Shown here piece after piece: positions 48,312 to 56,578 of a stretch of 64,000 nt of DNA. The DNA is from Algibacter mikhailovii. GTDB lineage: Bacteria > Bacteroidota > Bacteroidia > Flavobacteriales > Flavobacteriaceae. Under the pieces are notes generated by a model. It searched no databases. It saw nothing but the letters and a program-made list of their open reading frames with translations, and was not told the origin of the DNA. The stretch covers positions 62,001-126,000 of the forward strand of contig NZ_BMWZ01000007.1 of NCBI RefSeq assembly GCF_014651495.1, given 5' to 3'. Position 1 is the first letter of the stretch; the number at the start of each line of letters is the position of its first letter. Made by a program: the position numbers and the translations under genes.

Positions 48312-50606
48312 ATGAAATTCAATTCTATCCTACCTTTTGCGGCTCTTGTTTATATTCAACTATCATTTTTTAGTTGTAATACAAGTAATCAAAAAAGTAA
48401 AAAACCAAATATCATTCTGATTATGGTAGATGATTTGGGATATGAATGTATTGGTTCTTACGGCAGTACATCTTATAGTACGCCAAACATAAACAAACTT
48501 GCTGAAACAGGCATGCAATTTAATCAGGCATATGCCCAGCCCTTATGCACTAATACAAGGGTTAAGCTTATGACAGGGAAATATAATTATCGTAATTGGA
48601 CAGCATTTGGCATTTTAGACCCTGGACAAAAAACATTTGGACACCTCATGCAAGAGGCTGGCTATACAACAAGTATTGTTGGTAAATGGCAATTACAAAG
48701 CTATGATCCCATTGAGTATCCGGGTTCAGAACTTAGAAGGGGTACAGGCATGGAAGTTCAGAATGCGGGCTTTGATGAATACTGTTTATGGCATACAGGA
48801 CATACTGAAGATAAAGGATCACGTTATGCCAATCCCACTATATACCAAAATGGTGAATTTCTAACCAATACCGATGGTAAATACGGTCCAGATATTTTTT
48901 CAAAATTCCTGAATAATTTTGTCAACAAACAAAATGGTGATAAACCTTTTTTTGTGTATTACCCCATGGCACTCACCCATGACCCTTTTTCGCCTGCACC
49001 AGGCAGCGAAAAATGGAATAATAAGGACAGACGATTTGAAAACGACACTAGCAACTTTAAAGGCATGGTTGAATATACCGATAAAATTGTTGGAAATATT
49101 ATTGAAAACCTAGAACGGCAAGGTATTAGAGATGAAACATTAATATTATTTTATTCGGACAACGGAACGCATCAAAAAATATATAGCAAAACCAAAGCTG
49201 GAATGATACAAGGTGGAAAAGGTTTAACTATAGAAACTGGAATAAAAGTTCCATTAATAGCCAATTGGCCAGGACATATAAAATCTGGCCAAATCACTGA
49301 TGAATTTGTTGATGCCATTGATTTTCTGCCAACAATCTTAGACGTTGCCGGACAACAAATCCCTGAGAACCTTTTAACCGATGGACAAAGCTTCTTACCC
49401 GTTCTTAAAGGCGAAGCCATCAAAAGACGCGATTGGATATACATGAGCTACAATCCTAAACCAGGCGTTGGTAAAGATAATTTTCACCCCGCTGAGTTTG
49501 TGTTTAATAAAAACTATAAACTCTATGGCGATGGTAGGTTTTATAACATTGAACAGGATAAACTAGAAAAAAAGGTGTTATCCGATGCGGATATTTCCCA
49601 GGGCGCTTCAAAAACAAAAGCGCGATTTAAAGTACTCATAGATTCTTTAAAAAAATATCCATCCTACGGCTGGTTTGAGCGCATTGACCCTGCCTTTGAC
49701 TCCTTGATATCGAAAAATGCAAGAATTGACTTAGTGGCCCAAGGTTTTAAGTGGTCTGAAGGCCCCGTATGGCTTCCTCGTGAAAAAACATTATTATTTA
49801 CAGATGTCCCTGAAAACAAGGTGTATCAATGGAATGATCTAACAGGACTAAGCCTATACCTATATCCTTCAGGTTATACCGGACCGAAGATAGAACCTTG
49901 GGTTAAAGGCGGTAAAGGCGCTAACGGTTTAAATCTAGACCCTAATGGCTCTTTAATTTTATGTCAACAAGGAGATCGGGTAATTAGCAGACTTACCAGC
50001 CTTACGGACTCGCTCAGTCCAAAATACGCCCCTTTTATAACCAATTACCAAGGAAAGAAGTTTAACTCACCTAATGATTTAACTTTTGACGACTCAGGAA
50101 ACATATATTTTACAGATCCTACTTATGGCCTGAAAGATGAGAAAGGTGAATTAGGATTCAGCGGGGTATATTTTTATTCACACCAAGGAGGAGCAGTTAA
50201 GTTATTGGATAAATCAGTTGAATTCCCCAACGGTGTTGCGGTGTCTCATGATGGTAAAACATTATACATAGGCGATTCTAACATTAAGTTTCCAAAAATA
50301 TATGCATATGACATTCTAAGCCCCGGAAAAATAGCTAATAGACGCATACTTTTTGATGCCACTAAGCTTAGGGAACAAAGCATCAGTAAACAATGCCCTG
50401 ATGGCATTAAGTTAGATAAACATGGGAATTTATTTTTTGCTGGCCCTGATGGTGTTTTAGTAGTAACACCTGAAGGGAAACACCTAGGCACTATTAAAAC
50501 AGATAAAGCCACTGGAAATTGTGAATTTACAGAAGATGGTAGATATCTTTTTATCGTTTCAGATGATATGCTATTACGTGTCAATCTAAAACCATATGCC
50601 AAATAA
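48312..50606 (+). CDS. Sulfatase fused to SMP-30/gluconolactonase-type domain
   Basis: A 764-residue lipoprotein (LSFFSC, Cys22). Residues about 30-455 are an S1-type sulfatase: metal Asp40-Asp41 (MVDDLG), activation motif LCTNTR (Cys79-Arg83), GKWQL, THDPFSP, SDNGTH and GGKGLTIETGIKVPLI. The activation motif has Asn where CxPxR has Pro, and GKWQL has Gln where GKWHL has His. Residues about 470-764 are an SMP-30-like six-bladed propeller with the metal-site motifs SEGPVW, SPNDL and CPDGI. The two activities, sulfate ester and lactone hydrolysis, would act in the periplasm or at the surface. The fusion is uncommon. No sequence break separates the parts. Confidence 0.88.
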   Translation: MKFNSILPFAALVYIQLSFFSCNTSNQKSKKPNIILIMVDDLGYECIGSYGSTSYSTPNINKLAETGMQFNQAYAQPLCTNTRVKLMTGKYNYRNWTAFGILDPGQKTFGHLMQEAGYTTSIVGKWQLQSYDPIEYPGSELRRGTGMEVQNAGFDEYCLWHTGHTEDKGSRYANPTIYQNGEFLTNTDGKYGPDIFSKFLNNFVNKQNGDKPFFVYYPMALTHDPFSPAPGSEKWNNKDRRFENDTSNFKGMVEYTDKIVGNIIENLERQGIRDETLILFYSDNGTHQKIYSKTKAGMIQGGKGLTIETGIKVPLIANWPGHIKSGQITDEFVDAIDFLPTILDVAGQQIPENLLTDGQSFLPVLKGEAIKRRDWIYMSYNPKPGVGKDNFHPAEFVFNKNYKLYGDGRFYNIEQDKLEKKVLSDADISQGASKTKARFKVLIDSLKKYPSYGWFERIDPAFDSLISKNARIDLVAQGFKWSEGPVWLPREKTLLFTDVPENKVYQWNDLTGLSLYLYPSGYTGPKIEPWVKGGKGANGLNLDPNGSLILCQQGDRVISRLTSLTDSLSPKYAPFITNYQGKKFNSPNDLTFDDSGNIYFTDPTYGLKDEKGELGFSGVYFYSHQGGAVKLLDKSVEFPNGVAVSHDGKTLYIGDSNIKFPKIYAYDILSPGKIANRRILFDATKLREQSISKQCPDGIKLDKHGNLFFAGPDGVLVVTPEGKHLGTIKTDKATGNCEFTEDGRYLFIVSDDMLLRVNLKPYAK

Positions 50607-51310
50607 ATAACAAGGTTCCATTTTATATAAGAGGTCTAGGTAAGTTCTTTAATTGTAACTTTTACTAAGGCTTATTTCTTATTGTATAATTCATGATGTT
50701 ATTAAGCTCCAAAAAAATTAACCCTGTAGATTCATTTAAGAACTTACAGGATTAAACTAACTAAACTCACAAAAAACTAAACTAACTCAAATTTTATTAG
50801 CTTCTAAGTGCCGGTTTGTCATAAAAAGAGAATGACAAATCTGTACACATAAAGTTAAATATTTAATTCATTGGATCTTACAACATATGTAGGAAATTGT
50901 ATAACTCTAGGGTATTCCTTGAAAATATTAGAAGAAAAAAGAAAAGATTAAAGCGTGTTTTTTTGAAAGATCATAGATTTCTACTCTGCCTTATTCATGA
51001 ACATAAAAAAAGTCAAAAACTACATTTTGATTAGAAATAACGTTATTCAAAATAAAAAAAGATTCGTCTTCCACTCTTGAGCTTGCTTACTAATAATTAA
51101 TTTTTACCATCGTACTTAATGCTTGATTAGCCTTAAAACAAGGCTTAACCGACCATAACTCTTCAAAACTTCTTTTAACTAAAATAACAAAGTGTAGACC
51201 AGAAAAGATATTGCAATAAATAGGAAATAAATTACTCATCTCAGACTACACTAAAGATGAACGTGTTACAGAATTATATATATAAATAAACTCCTGTTTC
51301 ACTCCAAATA

Positions 51311-51344
51311 ATATGTTGCATTAAAAAACACATATGTTATAGGC
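51311..51344 (+). promoter_or_regulatory. Paired direct repeats upstream of susC2, candidate HTCS operator
   Basis: ATATGTTGCATTA at 51311-51323 and ATATGTTATAGGC at 51332-51344 have the same core and the same 21-bp period as the pair before susC1. Both second copies are followed by CTGA (GCCTGAACTT before susC1, GCCTGACTT here). The second copy starts 32 bp before a -7-like box, compared with 31 bp at susC1. Confidence 0.65.
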
Positions 51345-51363
51345 CTGACTTCAGCAAAACAAT

Positions 51364-51371
51364 TAAATTTC
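51364..51371 (+). promoter_or_regulatory. -7-like promoter box linked to the susC2 repeats
   Basis: TAAATTTC differs from TAnnTTTG only in the last base. It stands at the same distance from the direct repeats as the susC1 box. It lies 415 bp before the susC2 ATG, which implies a long untranslated leader unless a second promoter is used. Confidence 0.45.
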
Positions 51372-51696
51372 AAAAATCAAAACATGCGACCATTAATCTA
51401 AGGATCATAAAAAAGCAAATCCAAGCTATTTAAGGCTTTTGATGACCTTATGATTTTGTAAGAAAATTATTTTTATAAGAGAATCTTGGTTAGTCATCTT
51501 TGATAAATTGGATAATAAATGACTATCATCTGGTAATTTTAATCCACTTTAACAAGAATTAAAAAAGTTACATTTGGAGAAAGACCGAATATTTTATTTC
51601 ATTAATTTTTAACAAATTTATTACTATGGTATATTAAACGTATAAAAAAAGCATTTATACAAACTGAACACACTTAAAAACTAAAATCAAAATTTA

Positions 51697-51715
51697 CTTT
51701 GTAAAAATTACAAAG
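51697..51715. promoter_or_regulatory. Perfect palindrome near the susC2 start
   Basis: CTTTGTAA and TTACAAAG are separated by AAA. It overlaps TTACTTTG (51694-51701 region), which resembles a -7 box, about 85 bp before the susC2 ATG. It may be an operator for a dimeric repressor, or a leader hairpin in a transcript starting at the upstream box. Confidence 0.45.
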
Positions 51716-51786
51716 AATAACCGGACGTCTCTTGGTTTCAAACTAACGCCATTAACGTCGAAAACTAAACTTTAAACTATATAATT

Positions 51787-54700
51787 ATGAAAAAACAATT
51801 TACAATGTTTTTTAGGAGCACTTTTTTTCTCGGATTGCTGCTTTTATTCACTAGCTTCCACGAAGCTAATGCACAACAAAAAATCTCAGGTACTGTAGTA
51901 GATGAAGCAGGCATGAGTGTTCCAGGGGCTAACGTTATCGTCCAAGGAACCACAACAGGAACTGTAACCGATTTTGACGGAAATTTTAGCTTAAACGCAT
52001 CATCGGGTGATGTATTAGTTGTATCTTATGTAGGATACCTCAATCAATCAGTGACGGTTGGGAATGCAACATCAATAACGATTACCTTAAAAGAAGACGC
52101 AGCCCAATTAGACGAAGTGGTCGTGATTGGATATGGTACTGCTAAAAAGAGTGATTTAACAGGTGCTGTAGCTCAAGTAACAGCCAAGTCTTTTGAAGAT
52201 CAGCCATTAGTACGTGTTGAAAGCGCCTTACAAGGTAGAGCTTCTGGTGTAACTGTTGCTGGATCAGGTGCTCCAGGTAAAGGCATCAAGATTCGTGTAA
52301 GAGGTGTAAACTCTATGACAGGTAATAACGACCCACTTGTTGTGGTTGATGGTGTTTTTGGAGGAGATTTAAGAACCATAAACCCAAATAATATTGCGTC
52401 CATGGAGGTGCTTAAAGATGCATCTGCATTGGCTATTTACGGGTCTAGAGGTTCTAATGGGGTAATCTTAATTACCACTAAAAAAGGTTCTGGTAAAGCT
52501 AAAGTATCTATTGATCAATTCCTTACTATTTCAAATGTTAATAGACGAATTTCTAGTTTAAGTTCTAGTCAATTTGCGCGTCAAGAAAACGCAGAGTTTA
52601 TTGCCAACCCAGTTAATGACCCTGCTGATGCTCCTTACTCAGACGCACGAATAGCAGAATTAGAAGCCAATCCTCTTAAATATCAGGACTTAATGTTTCA
52701 AACAGGCTACACTAACAACACTCAAATTTCTGTGAGTGGTAGTTCTGATGATAAATTAAGATACTTCTTGTCAGGAAACTACATGGATCAAAAAGGAACT
52801 CAAATTACATCTAACTATAAAAGATACTCTTTTAGATCAAATTTAAGTAAAGAATTTAACGACAAATTTAGTGTTGCCGCTAATGTTACTGCCAGTAGAG
52901 AAATTACAAAAAACGATCAAGATGCCTTTGGTACTGCAGATGGAAGTTCTATTCTTAGAGCCATAACTTGGGATCCAACAGCTCCAGTTAGAGATGAAAA
53001 TGGTGAATATATTTTGAGATCTCCAAGAGAGGTAGCAAACAACAACTACAACCCTATAAGAAGACTTGAACTGAGCGACCATCAAGTAACATCAGATCGT
53101 TTAAATATTACATTAAACGGTAAGTACAACATTACAAAAAACTTTAGCTATACGCTTATAGGTTCTGTAAGTACCATAAATGGCATTACAGAATCCATGC
53201 GTGTTGAAGGAGATTATGATCTTATTGGTTTTAATAATATTAATTTTAGAAACTTTAGAAGCACCAGTCATCAAGTAAGTAACATTTTAAATTGGAATAA
53301 AGCTTTTGATAAACATAATATTGATATAACTGGGGTTTATGAATTTCAAGGAAATAGAACCATAAATAACAATTACAACACAACAGATCAAAATGTTTAC
53401 GGTTTTTATCATACAGATAATGGTACCACAGAAAACTTTGATAATAATGGAAGCCAAACTGCCATTGAATCGTTTTTAGCAAGAGCACAATATAACTACA
53501 ACGGTATCTACTATTTAACGGCATCCATAAGACAAGATGAGTCATCAAGATTCCCTGAAGATAATAGAACGGGGTATTTTCCATCAGGTGCGATAGCCGT
53601 AAACTTAGCGAAGTTTGAGTTTATAGAAAACAGCCCTTTATCTATTTTAAAGTTTAGAGCTGGTTATGGTGAGGTAGGAAATCAGAGCATTAATGCACTA
53701 GCTGCTTTTTCATTAAATAATCAAGGAGGCTTTTGGTCTCCAAATGGTGGTGGCACCATTCTTTCTGGAGAAGAACAAACGACTCGAGGAAATTCTAATT
53801 TAACATGGGAAACCACTAAACAAACCAATATTGGTCTTGACTTTGGATTTTTAAATGGACGCATTTCAGGATCTATTGACTTCTTTAACAAAGACACTGA
53901 GAACTTATTAATTCAAAGATTAGTACCTGGTAGCACCAGTATTACAGAGTTTGTAAATGCAGGAGAAGTTAACAATAAAGGGGTAGATTTCTCATTAAGC
54001 GCAGATATTATTCAGAAGAGTGATTTTAACTGGAATGCCAACTTCAACTTATCTACTCTAAAAAATGAAGTAACCAGTCTATATGAAGGCTTGGACTTTA
54101 TTACTGGAAATGTTAATAGTATTGGTGGTCAAGGAATAAAACTAGATGTTCTTAAAGTAGGAGAACCTATTGGTACATTTTGGGGTTATAAAGCCTTAGG
54201 TACGTGGAAAAGTACTGATGATATACCGGTTGACAGTGATGGGGCTCCAGTTGCCCAACCAGGTGATGAGCGATTTGATTTAGACCCAGACAATAATAAT
54301 GAACGTAAACTTCAAACGATTGGTAGCGGATTACCCACACTTACTTGGGGTTTCAACAATACGTTTACGTATAAAAACTGGGATTTAAACATCTTCTTAA
54401 ATGGTGCACATGGTTTTGATGTATACAACTTAGTGAGAGGGACGCTTCGTACCAATGGAGGAAACAGAAGTTACCTAGCTACCGATGCTAATAGCAGATG
54501 GACACCAGAGAATGAAACTGATATTCCTAAAGCAGGCTCTGCAAATTTACTAAACACCTCTCGCTGGGTTGAAAAAGGTGACTTTATTAGATTAAGTAAC
54601 CTTAAGGTAGGATATACTTTTAGTGAGGATGCAATAAAAGGTATTCAAAACCTTCAATTATATGCAAGTGGACAAAATGTATTTCTAATTACTGATTATA

Positions 54701-54840
54701 GCGGTTATGACCCTGAGGTATCGTCTCAAGTAAGAACCAACAATGGAGCGGCTTCAAATGCTGACTCTGGTGCAGGTATAGATATTGGAGCTTACCCTAA
54801 CCCGGTATCATTTACACTTGGTCTTAAAGTAACATTTTAA
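51787..54840 (+). CDS. SusC-type TonB-dependent transporter 2
   Basis: A 1017-residue SusC/RagA protein: signal peptide (ending HEANAQ), carboxypeptidase-regulatory-like domain (about 31-105: ISGTVVDEAGMSVPGANVIV), plug (DEVVVIGYGTAKKSDLTGAV; ALQGRASGVTVAGSG; NDPLVVVDG) and barrel ending SFTLGLKVTF. Its partner SusD2 begins 44 bp later. The barrel differs widely from SusC1, so the two pairs probably admit different ligands or different forms of one ligand. Confidence 0.95.
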   Translation: MKKQFTMFFRSTFFLGLLLLFTSFHEANAQQKISGTVVDEAGMSVPGANVIVQGTTTGTVTDFDGNFSLNASSGDVLVVSYVGYLNQSVTVGNATSITITLKEDAAQLDEVVVIGYGTAKKSDLTGAVAQVTAKSFEDQPLVRVESALQGRASGVTVAGSGAPGKGIKIRVRGVNSMTGNNDPLVVVDGVFGGDLRTINPNNIASMEVLKDASALAIYGSRGSNGVILITTKKGSGKAKVSIDQFLTISNVNRRISSLSSSQFARQENAEFIANPVNDPADAPYSDARIAELEANPLKYQDLMFQTGYTNNTQISVSGSSDDKLRYFLSGNYMDQKGTQITSNYKRYSFRSNLSKEFNDKFSVAANVTASREITKNDQDAFGTADGSSILRAITWDPTAPVRDENGEYILRSPREVANNNYNPIRRLELSDHQVTSDRLNITLNGKYNITKNFSYTLIGSVSTINGITESMRVEGDYDLIGFNNINFRNFRSTSHQVSNILNWNKAFDKHNIDITGVYEFQGNRTINNNYNTTDQNVYGFYHTDNGTTENFDNNGSQTAIESFLARAQYNYNGIYYLTASIRQDESSRFPEDNRTGYFPSGAIAVNLAKFEFIENSPLSILKFRAGYGEVGNQSINALAAFSLNNQGGFWSPNGGGTILSGEEQTTRGNSNLTWETTKQTNIGLDFGFLNGRISGSIDFFNKDTENLLIQRLVPGSTSITEFVNAGEVNNKGVDFSLSADIIQKSDFNWNANFNLSTLKNEVTSLYEGLDFITGNVNSIGGQGIKLDVLKVGEPIGTFWGYKALGTWKSTDDIPVDSDGAPVAQPGDERFDLDPDNNNERKLQTIGSGLPTLTWGFNNTFTYKNWDLNIFLNGAHGFDVYNLVRGTLRTNGGNRSYLATDANSRWTPENETDIPKAGSANLLNTSRWVEKGDFIRLSNLKVGYTFSEDAIKGIQNLQLYASGQNVFLITDYSGYDPEVSSQVRTNNGAASNADSGAGIDIGAYPNPVSFTLGLKVTF

Positions 54841-54884
54841 GCGTTAAAAATTATTAATTATCTTTAATAAAAAACATATAGATT

Positions 54885-56423
54885 ATGAAAACAAATTTTT
54901 ATAAGAATCCATCTAAAGGTGCGGTCGTTTTGGGATTGTTCTTTTTGATGACTATCATAGCAACATCTTTTCAAAGTTGTGCCGACCTAGACCCAGATCC
55001 ACTGGAGTTTAATTTACCGCCAGAATCTTTTGGGAGTTTAGAAGAAATGGATAAAGGTATTATAGGTGTATATAGAAGAGTTACTCAGTCTGCACGTATG
55101 ACCACATTTTATGCACCGGCTTGGGGTGGAGATGATATGACCACACACAGAGCCTTAAATAAAGCCGATTTCAGGGAGTTTGATCAAAGAGCAGTATTAT
55201 CTTCTAATAGTAGGTTATTAACCAACTGGAATGCTATTTATAGTTCTCTGTCAACAATTAACGGAGTTCTAGAGCGCTCTGAAGGTTTAATTGATAATCC
55301 TGCAGTAGATCAAACATTACTGCTTCAATATAGAGGTGAAGCGTATTTTTTAAGAGGCATCTTGTTTTATCAATTGGCACGTGTACATGGAAGAATACCA
55401 TTAACACTTACTCAATTTCCACCACCAGATATTTCAAGAGGAACACTTGAAGAAGTATATAGCCAAATTGAAGCCGATTTATTAGAAGCTGAGGCCACAC
55501 TCCCTGACATTTATCCAAATGTTGAAGCTGGGGCTCCGAGACCTAATAGTGGCTCGGCTAGAGCATTATTAGCACGTTTATATATGGACTGGGGAGGATA
55601 CCCAATAAAAGACGCCAGTAAATATACTCTTGCTGCAAGCAGCGCTAAAACCGTAATGGAGAATGCATCCTCTCATGGATTTGGTTTAATGGATGACGTA
55701 GGAGATCTATGGAAAGTAGAAAACCGTTTCAATCAAGAATCTCTTTTCACTCTAGTATATTGTACCACCGCAGAAGGTTGTCCAAATAATAGTATAGCCA
55801 ATAGAAAATTTGCACGTTTAGGCTTACCAGCCGATTTAGGGGGATGGAATGAAACTTTTGCTGAGATCAAGTTTTTCCAAGATTTCCCTGAAGGCCATAG
55901 AAAAGATGTTACGTACAGAACGGATTTAGATTGGGAAGGATTTAATGCTCAAAAAAGCCCCGTTTTTGCAAAAGTAACAGGTCCTATTGGAGATTTAAAT
56001 GCAGGTTCTTTCGAAACCCCTCGAAATGACTTCTTCATGCGTTATGCAAGTATCTTGTTGATTTATGCTGAAGCTTCAGGTTTATCAGGAAATGTTACGG
56101 ATGAATCTTGGGAAGCCCTTAATAAAATTCGTAGAAGAGCCGCTGGATTACCGTATGGAACACCAGACCCGAGTGTTGATGTAACCTCAGGAGTTATTGA
56201 AGATTTGGCTTTTGAAGAACGAAAATGGGAATTTGCGGGTGAATATATAAGATGGTTTGATTTGGTAAGAAGAGAAAAAGTAAAAGAAGCACTTTCTGTA
56301 AGAGATATACCAGATGCCCCAATACCAGAACATAATCCAATTATTGGTAGTCTTGAAACAACAAATTATTTGGCTCCAATACCTGCAGATGCAGTAGCAA
56401 AGAATCCTAATTTAGCAAATTAG
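54885..56423 (+). CDS. SusD/RagB-type glycan-binding lipoprotein 2
   Basis: A 512-residue SusD-family protein with leader ending TSFQSC (Cys32), followed by acidic ADLDPDP, consistent with display on the cell surface. Hallmarks are GEAYFLRGILFYQLARVHG, ARALLARLYMDWGG and the C-terminal LAFEERKWEFAGEYIRWFDLVRREKV. It is the lid for SusC2. A terminator-like hairpin follows. Confidence 0.94.
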   Translation: MKTNFYKNPSKGAVVLGLFFLMTIIATSFQSCADLDPDPLEFNLPPESFGSLEEMDKGIIGVYRRVTQSARMTTFYAPAWGGDDMTTHRALNKADFREFDQRAVLSSNSRLLTNWNAIYSSLSTINGVLERSEGLIDNPAVDQTLLLQYRGEAYFLRGILFYQLARVHGRIPLTLTQFPPPDISRGTLEEVYSQIEADLLEAEATLPDIYPNVEAGAPRPNSGSARALLARLYMDWGGYPIKDASKYTLAASSAKTVMENASSHGFGLMDDVGDLWKVENRFNQESLFTLVYCTTAEGCPNNSIANRKFARLGLPADLGGWNETFAEIKFFQDFPEGHRKDVTYRTDLDWEGFNAQKSPVFAKVTGPIGDLNAGSFETPRNDFFMRYASILLIYAEASGLSGNVTDESWEALNKIRRRAAGLPYGTPDPSVDVTSGVIEDLAFEERKWEFAGEYIRWFDLVRREKVKEALSVRDIPDAPIPEHNPIIGSLETTNYLAPIPADAVAKNPNLAN

Positions 56424-56445
56424 TTATTTAAGTTTTGAGTTAGTA

Positions 56446-56481
56446 AAAAGCGGTAAGAGATTTCTATTTCTTACCGTTTTT
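56446..56481 (+). terminator. Hairpin terminator after susD2
   Basis: Arms CGGTAAGA and TCTTACCG are preceded by A residues and followed by five T residues. It lies 28 bp after susD2, matching the position of the hairpin after susD1. Confidence 0.8.
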
Positions 56482-56578
56482 CGTATTTCAAAAAAAATAC
56501 AAATTCGTATATTTGATTATACATTTTTTTCCTCAACAATCCATTAACCTGTGCTTGTTAGCCAAAATACCGCCTTAA

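Larger units (their letters stand above)
50607..51786 (+). other. 1180-bp intergenic region upstream of susC2
   Basis: It carries the second copy of the paired direct repeats (51311-51344), a near-consensus -7 box (51364-51371) and a palindrome (51697-51715). Near 50754-50791 the sequence repeats ACTAAACT/ACTAACT units. No intact gene is seen; a few short open stretches (for example SDYTKDERVTELY at about 51230-51280) may be remnants. A transcript from the box at 51364 would have a leader of about 400 nt. Confidence 0.6.

Noticed and set aside
50754-50791. Short ACTAAACT/ACTAACT repeats considered as a CRISPR or satellite
   Set aside because: Only two or three irregular units with no spacer pattern; simple AT-rich repetition.
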